DNA of 42,873 bases from Spongospora subterranea (lineage: Eukaryota; Endomyxa; Phytomyxea; Plasmodiophorida; Plasmodiophoridae), in assembly GCA_900404475.1 (NCBI GenBank), contig OUQQ01000107.1:1-42873 (forward strand), given 5' to 3'. Below are positions 11,236-23,793 of the stretch, in pieces. The position numbers were made by a program, and so were the translations under genes. The number at the start of each line of letters is the position of its first letter. The stretch's first letter is position 1. The notes beneath the pieces were generated by a model that did no database searches, had not been told where the DNA came from, and worked only from the letters and a program-made list of their open reading frames with translations.

Positions 11236-11610
11236 TGCGGTCCCTTCCGCCTCCTAATCTTCCTAAAATCTATCGAATAATAAACTATTGAGATATGTGT
11301 TGACGCCAGGAAGGAGCCTAAAGCGTGCTCGATGGCGCGGCCTCCATGGTGTGGTTCGATAGCGCGTGTTTGGTTAGGTGGCCGGTGTTGATTGCGTTCG
11401 TCTGATTCTCCGACTTGGCCAGGTCGGTCGCGTATCGTGAACTGGTCTAAACGAGCGGCCCCTTAGTGGACTGGGGTTGGGGGCGGCTGGATCGAGGTCA
11501 TCACATCTTCAATATCCAACACCGCTCGTAGATCGACCAATACGGGACCCGCCTCCCGTATTGGAGTATGGCCGCTTACCCGGTCCCAGCATTCGCCAGG
11601 TCGCCAACTG
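11236..11610 (+). other. GC-rich intergenic region upstream of the WDR44-like gene
   Basis: About 375 bp, more GC-rich than its surroundings, with no exon I can support. It holds the CCAAT-containing inverted repeat described separately. An ATG at about 11566 opens a short frame that does not join the downstream gene in frame. Confidence 0.45.
11537..11564. repeat. Perfect 11-bp inverted repeat with CCAAT/ATTGG arms
   Basis: The left arm ccaatacggga (11537-11547) is the exact reverse complement of the right arm tcccgtattgg (11554-11564), separated by a 6-base spacer. It lies about 47 bp upstream of the chosen ATG of the WDR44-like gene. Each arm contains a CCAAT box, so it may be a paired CCAAT-factor site or an RNA hairpin in the 5' leader. 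Confidence 0.7.
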
Positions 11611-13622
11611 ATGCATCAGACGGTAGGGCGACGGCACGCCTCCCAGAAACTCACGATTATTGATAAACTGATAGATAATGATGACGAAAAATTCTACGAC
11701 GCCAACGAGACAATCATAAGTGATGATGATGCTGTTCAAAATACCACATTTAGGCAATCATCAGTCACTGAAATATGTCTGTGCTTTGATACTATCGCCG
11801 TTATAGTGAAGATTTGTCTCTAAATCTGGTCAGCAGATGATGGTAGCGATAGTGGGGACGACAGTGAAGACAGTGCCGAGATCCAAGATGCAGCCGCTAT
11901 TGCTCAAGATAATATCGATAGTGTTGCAACTATAGCAGCGGATGTAGCTGATGAGAAGAGAAATCAGGTCTGTAATCAACTTTGTCAAAATTTTACCATG
12001 GCTTTGATAACGGTCAGATTTAGGTTGTGAATCTTGATACTGGGGAAATATTTGCTATTGAGAAGCTTAATCCACCAACCGATACATTTCACACGGTGAG
12101 GGAAGCTGAACCTCCTCCAGACGTTGATGAGAAAGAGATTTTGAAAAAGAAAATCCGCACTGGGTTTATCTCGAAAATGTTGCATCGGTCAATTTGCTTT
12201 TTGCCATGTCTACCGACTGCAGTTTAATTTGTTAATTTCAGATCGGTGCCATCGGATGTGCTCATCTCCAACCAAATCAAAGTAAAAACTCACAAAAAGA
12301 CTGAATTGGACATAAGCGGCTTAAAGAATGTACAAACTCTATTAGTTCATCATGGGCCAATCTGGACAATGAAATGGACGGTGTGTGGTAATTATTTGGC
12401 AACCGCTGGGCAAGACGCGATCATCAGATTATGGTTGGTTAATGGTGGCGATGCTAAGCCTGACGAAGAGCATGTTGAAAGGAGTTCTCCTGCATCAGTT
12501 CCTTCGAGTGACCCATATTCCCATAGCGTGTTTATGGAGACTCCCCACAGGGTTTATGCTGGCCACAAGAGCGATATTATTGATTTGGCATGGTTAGTGG
12601 AAACCCAAATTATCAGTATATAATCTCTTTAAAGTAGACGTTCGTCTCAAACCGTATTTCAGGTCAAAGTCATCATTTTTACTTTCGGCATCCATGGACA
12701 AATCTGTTCGTCTGTGGCATGTATCAAAAAATCAATGTCTATCATCTTTCCAGGTATATTTCTATTTTGTTTGACCATATCTATTGTTAACCCAATATGT
12801 TTAGCATGCTGATTTCGTGACTAGCGTTGCTTTCCACCCATCTGAATCGCGTAAATTTCTGTCGGGCTCATTGTGAGTGAATTGCGCATCGTGGTTTTGG
12901 TGTTAACTGATAGTCTCAGCGATAAGAAGCTGCGCATGTGGGACATTCTTGATCATCGAGTCGTGGACTGGGCGCAGACATCGACAATGATCACTGCAGC
13001 GGCATTTAATCAGACCGGCAAACTTGCTGTTGCTGGTCTCTACAATGGACAGGTTATGTTTTACCAAAGTCAAGGGCTCACTTATTTCACACAAATTGAT
13101 TGCCGCAATCGTAAAGGCAAGCATAAACGTGGCCGTAAAGTTACGGGATTGCAGTTTTCAAACGATGGCCAGCAGATATTGATCAGTACTAATGATTCTC
13201 GAATTCGTTTGTACGATATGGATGATTACTCAATGTCAATGAAATATAAAGGCCACGAGAATGAGACCCTTCAAATCAGAGCGCATTTTTCTGAAGATAA
13301 TAAGTTCATCATCAGTGGTTCTGACGACTCCGACGTCTTTGTTTGGCCAACGAATAAGGACTGCGCCCAATCCCTCAAACGCCATATAGTTTCGCGAGAT
13401 CGCGATGACAGGAATGATTCGTATGAGTATTTCAAGGCTCACAATGGAATTGTGACCGTTGCTCTCATGGCACCAGAGAAGACGTGTTTGTTCGCAACAA
13501 GAGCATGGCCGCAAGGTGGAGAAATAAGGCATCTTATTGTCGCTGCAGGTTACGACGGTCGCATTAAGATTTTCGAAAACAGGGGAGACCCTGTCCAACT
13601 TAAACAAAATACATTTATTTGA
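11611..13622 (+). CDS. WDR44: WDR44-like WD-repeat protein (rabphilin-11 family)
   Basis: Animal WDR44 is a Rab11 effector in endosomal recycling. Exons 11611-11776, 11837-11967, 12024-12187, 12242-12592, 12663-12753, 12805-12872 and 12920-13622 give 557 residues. After an acidic N-terminus comes a basic linker ending IKVKTHKKTELDISGL, then the propeller: HHGPIWTMKWTVCGNYLATA, GQDAIIRLW, SMDKSVRLWHVS, HADFVTSVAFHP, DKKLRMWDI, ITAAAFNQTGKLAVAGLYNG, RKVTGLQFSNDGQQILI, TNDSRIRLYD, SMKYKGHENET and IISGSDDSDVFVW. These follow the order and spacing of WDR44. The protein is much shorter than human WDR44 (913), lacking most of the disordered N-terminus. The start is the first in-frame ATG; a short additional 5' exon cannot be excluded. 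Confidence 0.88.
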
Positions 13623-13855
13623 GAACTGCTGAAGACCATTGAGTGTCTAGCTGATTCGAAACCATCGGTGACAGCGTATTTGATTTATCGTTTGGTGGTG
13701 GCGATGCCCCTTGGTGGTGCGTGTGGACCTGTGGACCTGTGGCGGTTGTGTGTGAGGAGGGCAGGGGCAGTGTATCCTCTGGTCCGTTTGAGGTCCAGTC
13801 TGATCCCTATTGGCCAACCCCAACCTCTTATTAGCTGTCCTGTTTCCTGGCGAAT

Positions 13856-14599
13856 ATGGCGCCCACCATTGAGGAGTGGTGGACTTCCTTGCCGGTAATC
13901 ACCAAGGGCCTCCTATTGGCATGTTCGGGCACAACGATGGCGGCGGCGGCCGGAATCGTTGGCCCCGCCGATCTGTTTTTCAGCCTTGACGCGGTCCTGA
14001 CTCGGTGGCAGATCTGGAGATTGATAACCTGTTTTACATTTCTGGGCCCAATAGGGATCGGTCTGATCGTTCAGCTCTATATGATGTAAGATAAGGCGCG
14101 CCTTCTTACCGTGTCCATCATAATCTCTATTTTCAGTTCCAAATACGGCACCATCCTTGAATCCACCTACTTTTCCGGCTCTACTGGTCGTGCCGATTTC
14201 GTGTTCATGTTGCTGGTCGGCGGTGCTGTTCTCGTTCTCGTATCTCTTGTGGTTCCTGGTCTTTACTTCTTGGGTGCGTCTCTGGTCACCTACATCATCT
14301 ATGTATGGAGTCGTAAGGATCCGTTCGGCCAAGCCACGTTCTTCGGCTTTCGCTTCAGTATATGGCAACTACCGTTTGTGTTGATGGTGTTTCATGTACT
14401 CATGGGAGGTTCGGTGATTCCTGATCTTGCTGGCATATTCGCCGGGCACGTCTACCACTTCTCAATCGACATCGTACCAAAAGTGTACGGGTTGACCGTC
14501 CTCAAAACCCCATCGTTCCTTGCATCAATATGTGGTGAAGCCAGCTTTTCCACAGGTTATGGATGGCGATCTTCTGGACCAGGGTATCGATTAAATTAA
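13856..14599 (+). CDS. Derlin (ER-associated degradation membrane protein)
   Basis: Derlins are rhomboid pseudoproteases of the ER membrane that help retrotranslocate misfolded proteins for proteasomal degradation. Two exons, 13856-14085 and 14137-14599, encode 230 residues. Family marks: WWTSLP.ITK at the N-terminus; FFSLDAVLTRWQIWRLITCF with the conserved WR (residues 54-55) before FLGPIG; TGRADFVFMLLVGG; YVWSRKDPFGQATFFG; and the late segment DLAGIFAGHVYHF. These are followed by LKTPSFL and a short polar tail. About six hydrophobic segments are visible. The rhomboid catalytic serine is absent, as expected for Derlins. It cannot be assigned to DERL1 or DERL2 from this view. Confidence 0.93.
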
Positions 14600-15402
14600 T
14601 TGCCAAATGTTGACTGAACAACTCTATTGAAACATATTCTATAATATAAAGTCGATTATTCATTGATCGGGGAGTTGGTCGTTTTCCCGAGTTCTGGTAC
14701 AGTAGAAGTTGCAGGTTTTCGGCTAACTTCAAAAAAATTCATTAGGCTGGGCAAGTTTCCATGGCCAAACTTGCAGAACTTAAAGTCTTAGAACTTCACT
14801 TCGAAATCAACCTGCTCAACATTGCTGGACAAAGAACTCAGCGGCGTTAATAGTAATAATCTATCAGCAAAAGTTCCCATTTCAAACATTTAACAAAATT
14901 CGGGTAACTTCCACGAGCTGCATATAGCCTGTCCATAATGGTCAAGTCGTTGTATAGGGAATATATACTTCATCTTCTTCAACAAATTGCATATGGTGCA
15001 AGCTGAGGTTCAAAAGCGGTCCCTCACCCACCATTCTCTCACCAACAAACATTCACCAGCTTCTCGTAGTGGTCGAACTCAACATGACGTCAGAGGATTG
15101 GTTAGAACTTGACGGGGAAGAAAAGCGAAGCGAATTGGAATTTTGTCGAAAAAGCGGGTTTTGGTCCGTAGCGGTGTGGCGGAACCCGTTGGTGTATGCC
15201 ATGTTACACGTTGTGGCAGCAGTGGGTTCTCGTTAGATACAATACAGCCCGACCCTAGACCTTGACTGTGCTGTATATACACCCTAATCAGGTCTCACTT
15301 CCATTATGTGCTTCCTCTAATCCAATTCGCCGTTTTCGAACATCATTATCATTGGCATTGCCAGCGCTCCTTGCCGTTTGTCTGGGCTAGGCCAACTGCG
15401 AC
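14600..15402 (+). other. Intergenic region with two weak small-ORF candidates
   Basis: About 800 bp. A short frame at 14938 reads MVKSLYREYILHLLQQ, which carries an LYR motif as in LYRM/complex-I assembly proteins, but no convincing second exon was found. A second frame, ATG 15084 to TAG about 15235 (50 residues), begins MTSEDWLEL and ends in a hydrophobic stretch; it matches nothing I know. Both may be chance. The rest should contain the promoter of the kinase gene. Confidence 0.3.
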
Positions 15403-17533
15403 ATGGCAGAAGCGGCTGGGCCAACGCGATATCAGAAACTGGCCAAAATCGGGAAGGGATCGTTCGGTGATGTGTATAAAGGATTAGATAGGGAGACGCA
15501 AGGAATTGTGGCGATCAAGGTGATTGACCTTGAGGCTGCTGAGGACGAAATTGAAGATATCCAGCAAGAGATATGCGTCCTATCGCAGTGCCATTCTCAA
15601 CACATCACTCAGTATTATGGATCATATCTAAGCGATCATGAGTTATGGATTATCATGGAGTATCTTGGAGGAGGATCAATACTTGACCTGATGGAAGAGG
15701 CCCCATTAGAGGAGACTTATATTGCTATCATCATCAGAGAAATTATCAAAGGTCTCGAGTATCTTCATGAGCGGAACAAGATTCATCGAGATATCAAGGC
15801 TGCCAATGTCCTTCTTTCATCTAAAGGTGAAGTCAAGTTGGCGGATTTCGGCGTCGTCGGTCAATTATCTAATACGGTATGTTGTCCGCTTATCCATTTC
15901 CAATAGCATTGTCAGTCTGAACACAATGCAGATGAGAAAACGGAATACATTTGTTGGGACCCCTTTCTGGATGGCCCCAGAGGTTATCCAGCAAAGCGAT
16001 TATGATGAAAAAGCCGATATCTGGTCCTTAGGAATAACAGCGATTGAGATGGCGACGGGCGAACCGCCATATGCCAATATCCATCCAATGAGGGTATTGT
16101 TTATTATCCCAAAACAGAAACCAGCACGGTTAGAAGGGAACTTTTCCAAAAACTTCAAGGATTTTGTGGAAAAGTGTCTTCAAAAAGAACCAAATTCAAG
16201 GTAAAAATTACATCAAGTCAGTCTTATCATAAATCTGACGTAGGGAGGGTCTAGACCATCTGCTAAGGAACTGCTTAAACACAAATTTGTCAGAAATGCG
16301 AAGAAGATCTCTTGCCTTGTCGATCTCTTAGAGCGTGTATCCCAAGACAGGGACACTGGCGTAAGTCATTTTGGTCTGATTTTGCATCCATTTCACGGTA
16401 TTCAACGTTTTTTTTAGCTTGACCGCGACGACCAGCAATACGGCACACTACGTCAAGCACCCACTGCTGATGATTCGTGGCTATTCAACACCATTAAAGG
16501 TTCACCGGCGGACGAGGATCTAGGCGATAGCAAACTAGGCGACGATGCCGCTGATGTATGGGATTGTTTGTTTGGCTGTGTTGAATGCAACTTATGGGAG
16601 AGTTTCTCTTACAGATGCTAAACAATGAAGACACCGAAAACTTGTTTGGTAGCTCATGTGGCACTATCCGCATAAGAGGCGGTCTTCCCGGAATGGAGAG
16701 TGTTGAATGTAGGGTGATGGATCTTGTCAGATGTCACATTTTCTTATCTGTTAACACAGCCACTGATTTTGAACCTTTCGCCGATGCTGACATTGGTGAC
16801 GGCTTTGGCACAGTCAAAAGAATTCCCAAAGCTGCTGCTCGTACTGACCCTGACCGTAAGAATGCCTCAGGAATTACTCATTCAAGATCTTACTTTTGAT
16901 GTTTAGAACCACTGGATTGCGGAGACCCCTTCGCGTATACTGATAGCGACGGTGACGGTTACGGAAGCGTCAGCGGGTTCTCAATCACTAACGGTAATGA
17001 CACGGTTAAAATCAGGGCAAAACCGTCGCGGTCAAAGTCTTCAGAAATCAGCGAACTCGATTCCGGCATGGAGGCTGTCCATTTAGGAATTCCTGTTATG
17101 CCGAAAGAAACTCGCGATAACATCAACCTCGCCTCTGCCACCTGTCTTTCCCATGCCATTGACCCCGTTCTTGCCGGTCTTGGTTCCGGCGCTCACGGTA
17201 AGCTTGCTAGGGCAGTCGACGACCTCCGGGCTGCTTTCCAAGCGATGCATGCGGCCGATCCAACTGCAGTTGCCCGGTTTTACCAAGCATTAACTGCGAA
17301 AGAGAAAAATTCCCTCGATCATAATATCCCCGAGCAAAAAGTAGACCCAGGTGTTTCTGCCTCAGAAGTATCTCCTCCAATTCCCGCCGCAGTATTGCAA
17401 CCCATCGAAAGCAAAAATAATCGCGGCCCTGGTCAGGGCATGTTTGGTATGTTTGCAATTATCGCCAAGCCATGGCTTTGTACTGAGCCCTTCTTCAGAT
17501 ACGCTGTTAAATCGATGGAAGAACCAAGCATGA
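15403..17533 (+). CDS. Ste20-family GCK-III (MST3/YSK1/severin-kinase type) protein kinase
   Basis: A serine/threonine kinase of the germinal-centre III group, which acts in cell polarity and cytokinesis pathways. Eight exons (15403-15876, 15932-16200, 16255-16360, 16418-16555, 16615-16708, 16760-16855, 16907-17446, 17499-17533) encode 583 residues. The kinase domain is complete: glycine loop [11 protein letters not shown] (17-27), VAIK (K39), [11 protein letters not shown] (D130), DFG (148-150), then [17 protein letters not shown] typical of GCK-III. The C-terminal half is acidic and low in complexity, with recurring FGT/GTV/TVK motifs, then a helical region (about 475-520) and a short amphipathic end, [10 protein letters not shown], supplied by the last 35-nt exon. 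Without that last intron (GTATGT...TTCTTCAG) the frame would read to 17544 with a different tail. The stop is 74 bp from the convergent PI4K stop. Confidence 0.92.
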
Positions 17534-17607
17534 CCATAATTTAAATCCATTACCATATATAGAACAATTATATTGATACGGTTTATATATATTATTTTGA
17601 ATTATAG

Positions 17608-20600
17608 TTATGAGGGTTGTCCGGCATAATAGTAAATCCCTTGTTGTAGATATTGTATAGAGTCGTACGTGTTGGTCGTGAACTTATTATAGGAATCCAT
17701 AACGACCCCAACCATATGCTGAGCAGCATCGCGCTCATTCTTTTCCGGGACAAATCTTAATTTTAAGTTTCGAACAGAGTCAGGTTTGAAGCATCCAAGT
17801 GCACTATCGACCATGACGTCCGTTAACGCCAAGAAATCATCCCGGTGAGCTCTGACGGCAAGATAACCACGGGCGCAAAGGTCCACGAACCAATTCCACA
17901 TATCAGAGTCAACATTATCCATGACCTCAACCATCTCAAGGGTTAGCTTGAAACCAGCTGATTCGAATTTGATATCTTTAGCAGGTGATATGTCAAAGAT
18001 GAACCCGAAGTCGATATGGATAACGTGCCCGGCATCATCCAGAAGGATATTACCGTTATGCCTGTCTTTAACCTGCAAAAGATAGCAGCAAACGGCATAC
18101 CCTGCCATGGATAGAGTAAAATTTCTTTGGGCCTGTTTAAAGGAGCTGCTCTCAGGCCTGCCATATTTTGATAAAAAATAATCGCGCAGGCTCAGGCCAT
18201 TGCTTTTCCCAAGCTCATCACGAGAAGCCGACTGTCGAACACACTCAATGACACCACCAAGGTCACGAGACTGTCCAGTTCTGTTGGGGATAACGAGATA
18301 GGGGAATAAGAAAAGTGGCAGTCCAACTGAGTCCAATATGTCCTTGCATAAGCGAATGAACTGAAGCGCCAGACAATCTTGCCGACAGTCATCACCCGCT
18401 TTGAAAATCACCTGTTTGGTAAAAATCTTGTCCGATTTACCAGTAGACACAGATATGTCCTGATCATCATCACTCTCAACTTCATGGCGCTCGTTTTGAA
18501 CAAGAAATTCGACTAAAAATGGTACCCGAGCTGCGCTTTGTAGGGGTTTCGCGGTATCAACAACAATGTCAATAACTTGAGCAGTATGATCGGTGGGAAG
18601 GTATAGAGGATAAGAAGACGTTTTAAGCGTGTCGTTGCGAATTCTCGCCAACTCTGACTGAAGACGGTTGCGCCGTTCTTCTTTCTGAGCTTTGGGAACA
18701 ACTAGTAAATCTGAGGACAGACGGGTGATTTGCCCAAAAAAACTGAACTCAGCATGGAAAAATGCGGCAGCCTCAGGAGTGAAGGAAGAGATGACATCTC
18801 GTTCGAGAGCGGAGCAAATATTAGGAAGACCATCGTCCGATGTGCGGCGACGGGTGTCATCTAGCACTGACTCCGTTTGCAATGCCCAAATGAGCTGATG
18901 TGCTGAAAAAGAAATTCAGCAAAACAGCGACGAGCCCAACTCAGTAAATGCACCTAAATGTGGAGATTGTGTTCCAGCTGTTAACAAAAACGTGGCAAGG
19001 CTGCCATAGACATCGTGGCGCAGCGCTTGGATCATCTCTGGCATATAAAATATCACACCAGTATGGGCATGCTGAGCAAGACTTCTCATTGTAAACTGCA
19101 AACAGAACCCACTAATCAACTGACTGGACAGACACACGACGCAATTCGTCATTACCTGGTTGGCAATGCGGTTACTAGAGTACGGTCTGCAAAGCAGGCG
19201 AAGAGCCATTGGAAGTGAGCACGACTCATAGAGATTAATGTGTTTGAGAATTGGGGATTCGGCCTTGCAATTGCGCGAGTTGCATAATAACCGGACAGCC
19301 TCTCCAATAGATCTGAACGCTAACGGTTGCGACCGGACTTTGGAGCGGATAAGTTGTCGCAGAACGAAAACGTACGGAAACCTTTGAGCTAAGCGATACG
19401 CGAGGTGCGGATCAACCTGCCAAGCAGTACTAAAATATCGCCGCCAATCATCTTGAGTGACACCGGTCGTCAGATTATGAGCGTATAGATTCTCGTCGCG
19501 CAGCATCTTATCGGGGTGACGACGCGGATTGTGCCAAGCAACAATGCGATGCAGCTCATGAGACATTAACAGCACCAACAGATCAACATGAGCACGAAGC
19601 GACCGAACACCAACCGTGACGGCATCGCCAACATCAGGTTGAAGGCCGAAATCCGCATCTGGCACATTGCAATTGGCGTCGTCAGAACCAGGCAACGTTA
19701 AAGCCTCTGTAGGATCAGTGGCTGGACGAGCTGATCGCATAACTGACGGCTGTGGAACAGAACCATGCACAGAAACAGCGGCCTCCATTAGAGCTCCATG
19801 TCTAGAACTAACAGAGGCGGCCGCCGCTGCGGCAGCGTTCACTGTGGAAAGCTGAACGGGAGGAGCGGGCGACGACATATCCCGACGAATGGCTTCGATA
19901 AAGCTGACAATAGTGTGCCCGTCACGTATCACCTGAGCAAATGTCTCATGCTGAGGCCATCGTGGACCATCGGTGAACCACGCGAACGCCGCTGACATGA
20001 CGCGGTCCCGAAGCAGTTCTTGAGATTGACCAGAGTGAACCATACGTAATCCAAGCAAAAGCATACGGAAACGGGCACTAAAAGCAGTTGGAGCAAGACT
20101 GATGAAGTCAGGTCTCGAAAGGGCTTTATGAAGCATGACCTGGACGGCACGACAAGACCCAGCACTGCAGTCAGCGATTGTATCAAACCTGTCCAACAAG
20201 AAAGATATCCATGCATCATGGGGCGCCGTTAGATTGCGATCTGAATGGTAGGCTGACGATAAACGTGTGAATAAACAGCCTGAGAACTGAGCAGCCTTAG
20301 AAGATGGTGGCACCGCAAACAGACCTAGACGGGTTTCGACAGTGTATGACCATGCTGATTTCATAGTGACAAGCAATCCGACAGAGAACGCATGAGACAC
20401 CGCAAAAATCCATGACCATATTTGAATTGCACACGCCACGCTAGACTCTGTGAACATATAAACCGGTGCCATGCATAAAAGGTGCATTAGCTCCCTGGGA
20501 TCAACAGCTTTATGAGATGCTAAAGGCAGAGGTGAATGCAAGCATGCAGCATGATCCTCGGCAGCAGCCGGAGTGACCGACCACACTAATAGCCCTGCTG

Positions 20601-23600
20601 ACAAGTACATGCAACGGCGGAATAACGGTTCCTGGTCTTTATCACCTTGACGGTACTTGCCCAATACTGAATGAAATTCTGAGAGCAGCTCAGCAGCCAT
20701 AACAAATCCAAATGGTTGGATATTCGTTGTTCTTTGGCAAAAAGCGAAGAACCTTCCACGTATATCGCCGAGATACCTCTGCCTTGCAGTCAACGCATGT
20801 GTGAATGAGGCGATGGTCGGGTCCAGTTCTGATGGCAGTGAAAGTAATCCCTGCCTCTTCCCACTCAGGAGGTGGCGCAAAAGGGTATATATACCATAGG
20901 ACGGCGATACAAGATTACGATCATGCCATTCTTGAACAAAAAGCTGTAGAATAGAGCACCTATAGGAAATACAGTGTTCAGATAGAAGTAATTTCAAATG
21001 AATGAATGTACTTACATATGTGCAGGGACTGTGAAAGTGGCATTTTCCAACCATCGGGTTAGAAGTTTCTGCACATGGGCGAGAATGACTGAACGAGATT
21101 TGATGTCATCGGGAAGGTCAATAATGAACCGCGCGCCTTGCTTGGGCTCTGTTGATGGCGGACCGATCAGATCTAGAGATGAGAAAATCACGATACGATT
21201 GGAAAAACAGTTACAGACACAAACCGATATCATTCGTTGTTTCCTGCAAGGCACTGACCAGCTCAAACAATGTCGCTAAACAGCGTTTGCTCCATTGCAG
21301 AAAAGGAAACCGACTAACTATTTCTTTAAGGCACAATGCCGCTTTGTTCGCAACTCTCTGATGTCGACTGCATAGCTGAGCAAATAGGAATATAACGTGT
21401 GATTCAAGGTTATGTCTGCGGAAAGAATCCGGCGGTAGTGACGCCATCGCATCAAGATACAACTGGAAAACCCGGTCGACAACTGTATCGATAATCTTGC
21501 TGACAGGAGCTATAGTCTGATCGTGCAAATAAACAAAGATAAGTGTTGCCGAACCAGATATAGCTCGTGATGATTCCAGAGCATCAACGGCTAAAACATA
21601 AGTCAGCGCCCCTATTGCCATCACAGAACTGACGGATGCGCTTGTTGGATATAATGAGCACAGTCTGGCTCGAAGTTCGCCAACGCAAACCTGGAAAAAA
21701 TTAGCGCTAAAGCAATTCAGGTAATGAAACGGATACCTGACTGATACCGGTCTCAGCGAACAAACTGACGTCATGCTGCGGCCCAGACAATGACAGTGCT
21801 AATGCAGGACTATGAGCAGCAATTGTTTGAACTGCACTGGCCCAAGCAGGTGGCCAGAATGTCCCAGAGTTAGCATCCGTAAAGCGATAAAGGACTGATT
21901 TGAAAGAATCAGCGACGTTGACATTTACGAACCAATTCTCATACCCAAATAATTCCACAGTGTTCGAAACCATTTCACGTCGGCTTCTGGTGAATCAAAC
22001 GCAGTCACGGGCTTAGGAAGTGGCTCTGATTGATGATCCCACGGCGACATGACCGCAAGACTTTGATGGCGATGAACAACTGACGCCATTCCTCGTGCAA
22101 TCAGTGCACCATCACTCAATGCGCCGGGAGATGATGAGGGATCAGAAGGGATCATCAACGCAGCTAGTGCAGGAAGTAAGAACCCTAAAACTCCTGCCAT
22201 CGATGACGAATTATGAAGAGCTGACTGTTCCATCCTTTCCTGTATCTGTCTACCAAGTACCTTAAAAAGCTTCAAAAGCGATTTAAGCAGGCTGATTCTG
22301 AGATCCGGGACCGTGACATTGGTTGCAAGATAAAGTAGAGCATCAGGAATCTCCTTTCTATTCCATTTGTTGTCCGGGATAAACGGCTTGCTGTAAATGC
22401 TGGTAAGAAGAGCAACGACGTCTTGGAAGACCCGTGGCTCGCTGACCAGAGCGATATTGGTGAGATGAGGAATCACAATATGTAAAAGCTTCGGAGAGTT
22501 GGTAAATCGATTCATTAACATTGGGAGTACATGCCCAGTCAGTTTCGGATTGTTTACCATTGACGTAACTCGACCTAACAAAAGCAGTAATGATTGATCT
22601 GTCATCGTTGATTCCTCTTGATCGTTGGGCGCCACAAGAAGGTTGTGGTCTAAGGAAAACACCAGTTTACGAGCGATCATATCCTTAAACTGGCGTCCAG
22701 GAATAGATAGTTCAGCCTTAAGAATGTCCGCCAAAGCAGACGAAACAGATTCGTGCAAGTCTTCGTAATCTGAGTGTTGCTGCAAACTTGGACTCTCCAA
22801 TAACGCTTTTAGCTGATCTACAGCTGTACCAATAAGGCTGTGATCGTGAATAGCAAGCCGGACAATTCCGGCTAGCATTTGAGTAAAAACGGCTTTGCAT
22901 GAAGATGAAGGAAGATTTTCGACATTGGCGCGACAGGATACTCTCAGCAGCTTCATTAGACAATGAAGTAAATCGGGAGCCAAATCCGCTTGGGACAGAG
23001 CACATGATACACAAATTTGAGCGCATGCGGCGTACATATCGACAGATATTGGCGCTGATGGAGTTATCCGCCAGTCAGTGGCGTCTTTGAATCCAAGAAC
23101 CCCTAAAGCCTGCTTATACAGCGACTGGCGTAATACTGCATCATCGTTTAAACATGACTGCAGTTGTTGGCTGATAGCTCGAATAGAGCGAATTTGCACT
23201 TGGGACCACTGATGGCGTCGTCTTCTGTGTCTGCTAGCGGCGAGGTGCACTGCCTGGTCACGTGCCAATGTCAAAGCGGACAGCAACGGTTCACGAAGTA
23301 GCTCCGATTGTGAAAATATAGGGAGTTCGCACAGCGCTTGTAGGACACCTAATAGTACAGGAAGGTTCAGAGCGCTCAAAGCGCTGCTCAAAGTTGATCG
23401 TATCACATGGGTTGTCGAAATGTCGGATTCGGCACGGCAGATCGCTTTGCATAATGATGCTATGAAGATCGGATCTAGTCTATTACTAGCAGGATCGCGG
23501 TAATTCAGTGAGAGTATTTGAAGATATAGAAATGTAGCCGGGGTTTGCTGGGCACCACTTATAGTCAGAAGACATGCAGATGAGCGAGCGTCCATGGAAT

Positions 23601-23793
23601 ATTGGCTATTCCACGTCGCCAAGTCTGTTATTCCAATAGAGTTCAACTCATGTAATAACGGCGATTTGTGGATTGTTGATGGATCAGGTAGAACAGGGCA
23701 AAGAAGCATCAGCCTGGATATAGCTGGTGCTGGATCTGTACTGTTTTCTAAACATGATGACAGAAGATCCAGCGCGCGTGGATACAAAGCCAT
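17608..23793 (-). CDS. PI4KA: Phosphatidylinositol 4-kinase III alpha (Stt4 type)
   Basis: This kinase makes PI4P at the plasma membrane. Six minus-strand exons (17608-18902, 18954-20959, 21016-21172, 21225-21690, 21737-21894, 21945-23793) give 1,976 residues, close to yeast Stt4 (1,900) and human PI4KA (2,102). The long N-terminal two-thirds is a helical-repeat solenoid, ending in the lipid-kinase unique (PIK) segment FYMPEMIQALRHD and AHQLIWALQTE. The C-terminal kinase domain has VIFKAGDDCRQD (K1713), LFLFPYLVIP, GVIECV, the catalytic loop DRHNGNILL (D1825), HIDFGF (D1843) and SMAGYAVCCYLLQ just before the loop. A run of alanines in a disordered insert (around 19822-19845) is specific to this protein. 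The chosen ATG at 23793 follows an in-frame stop upstream; a further 5' exon is possible. Scaffold partners (Efr3, Ypp1/TTC7) are not in the window. Confidence 0.95.

Noticed and set aside
11340..11370. GGTTCGAT resembling a tRNA T-loop
   Set aside because: The flanking bases do not form a T-stem and no acceptor stem is present.
17534..17544. Read-through end of the kinase at 17544
   Set aside because: A strong GTATGT...TTCTTCAG intron removes the unlikely hydrophobic stretch and gives an amphipathic tail typical of the family.
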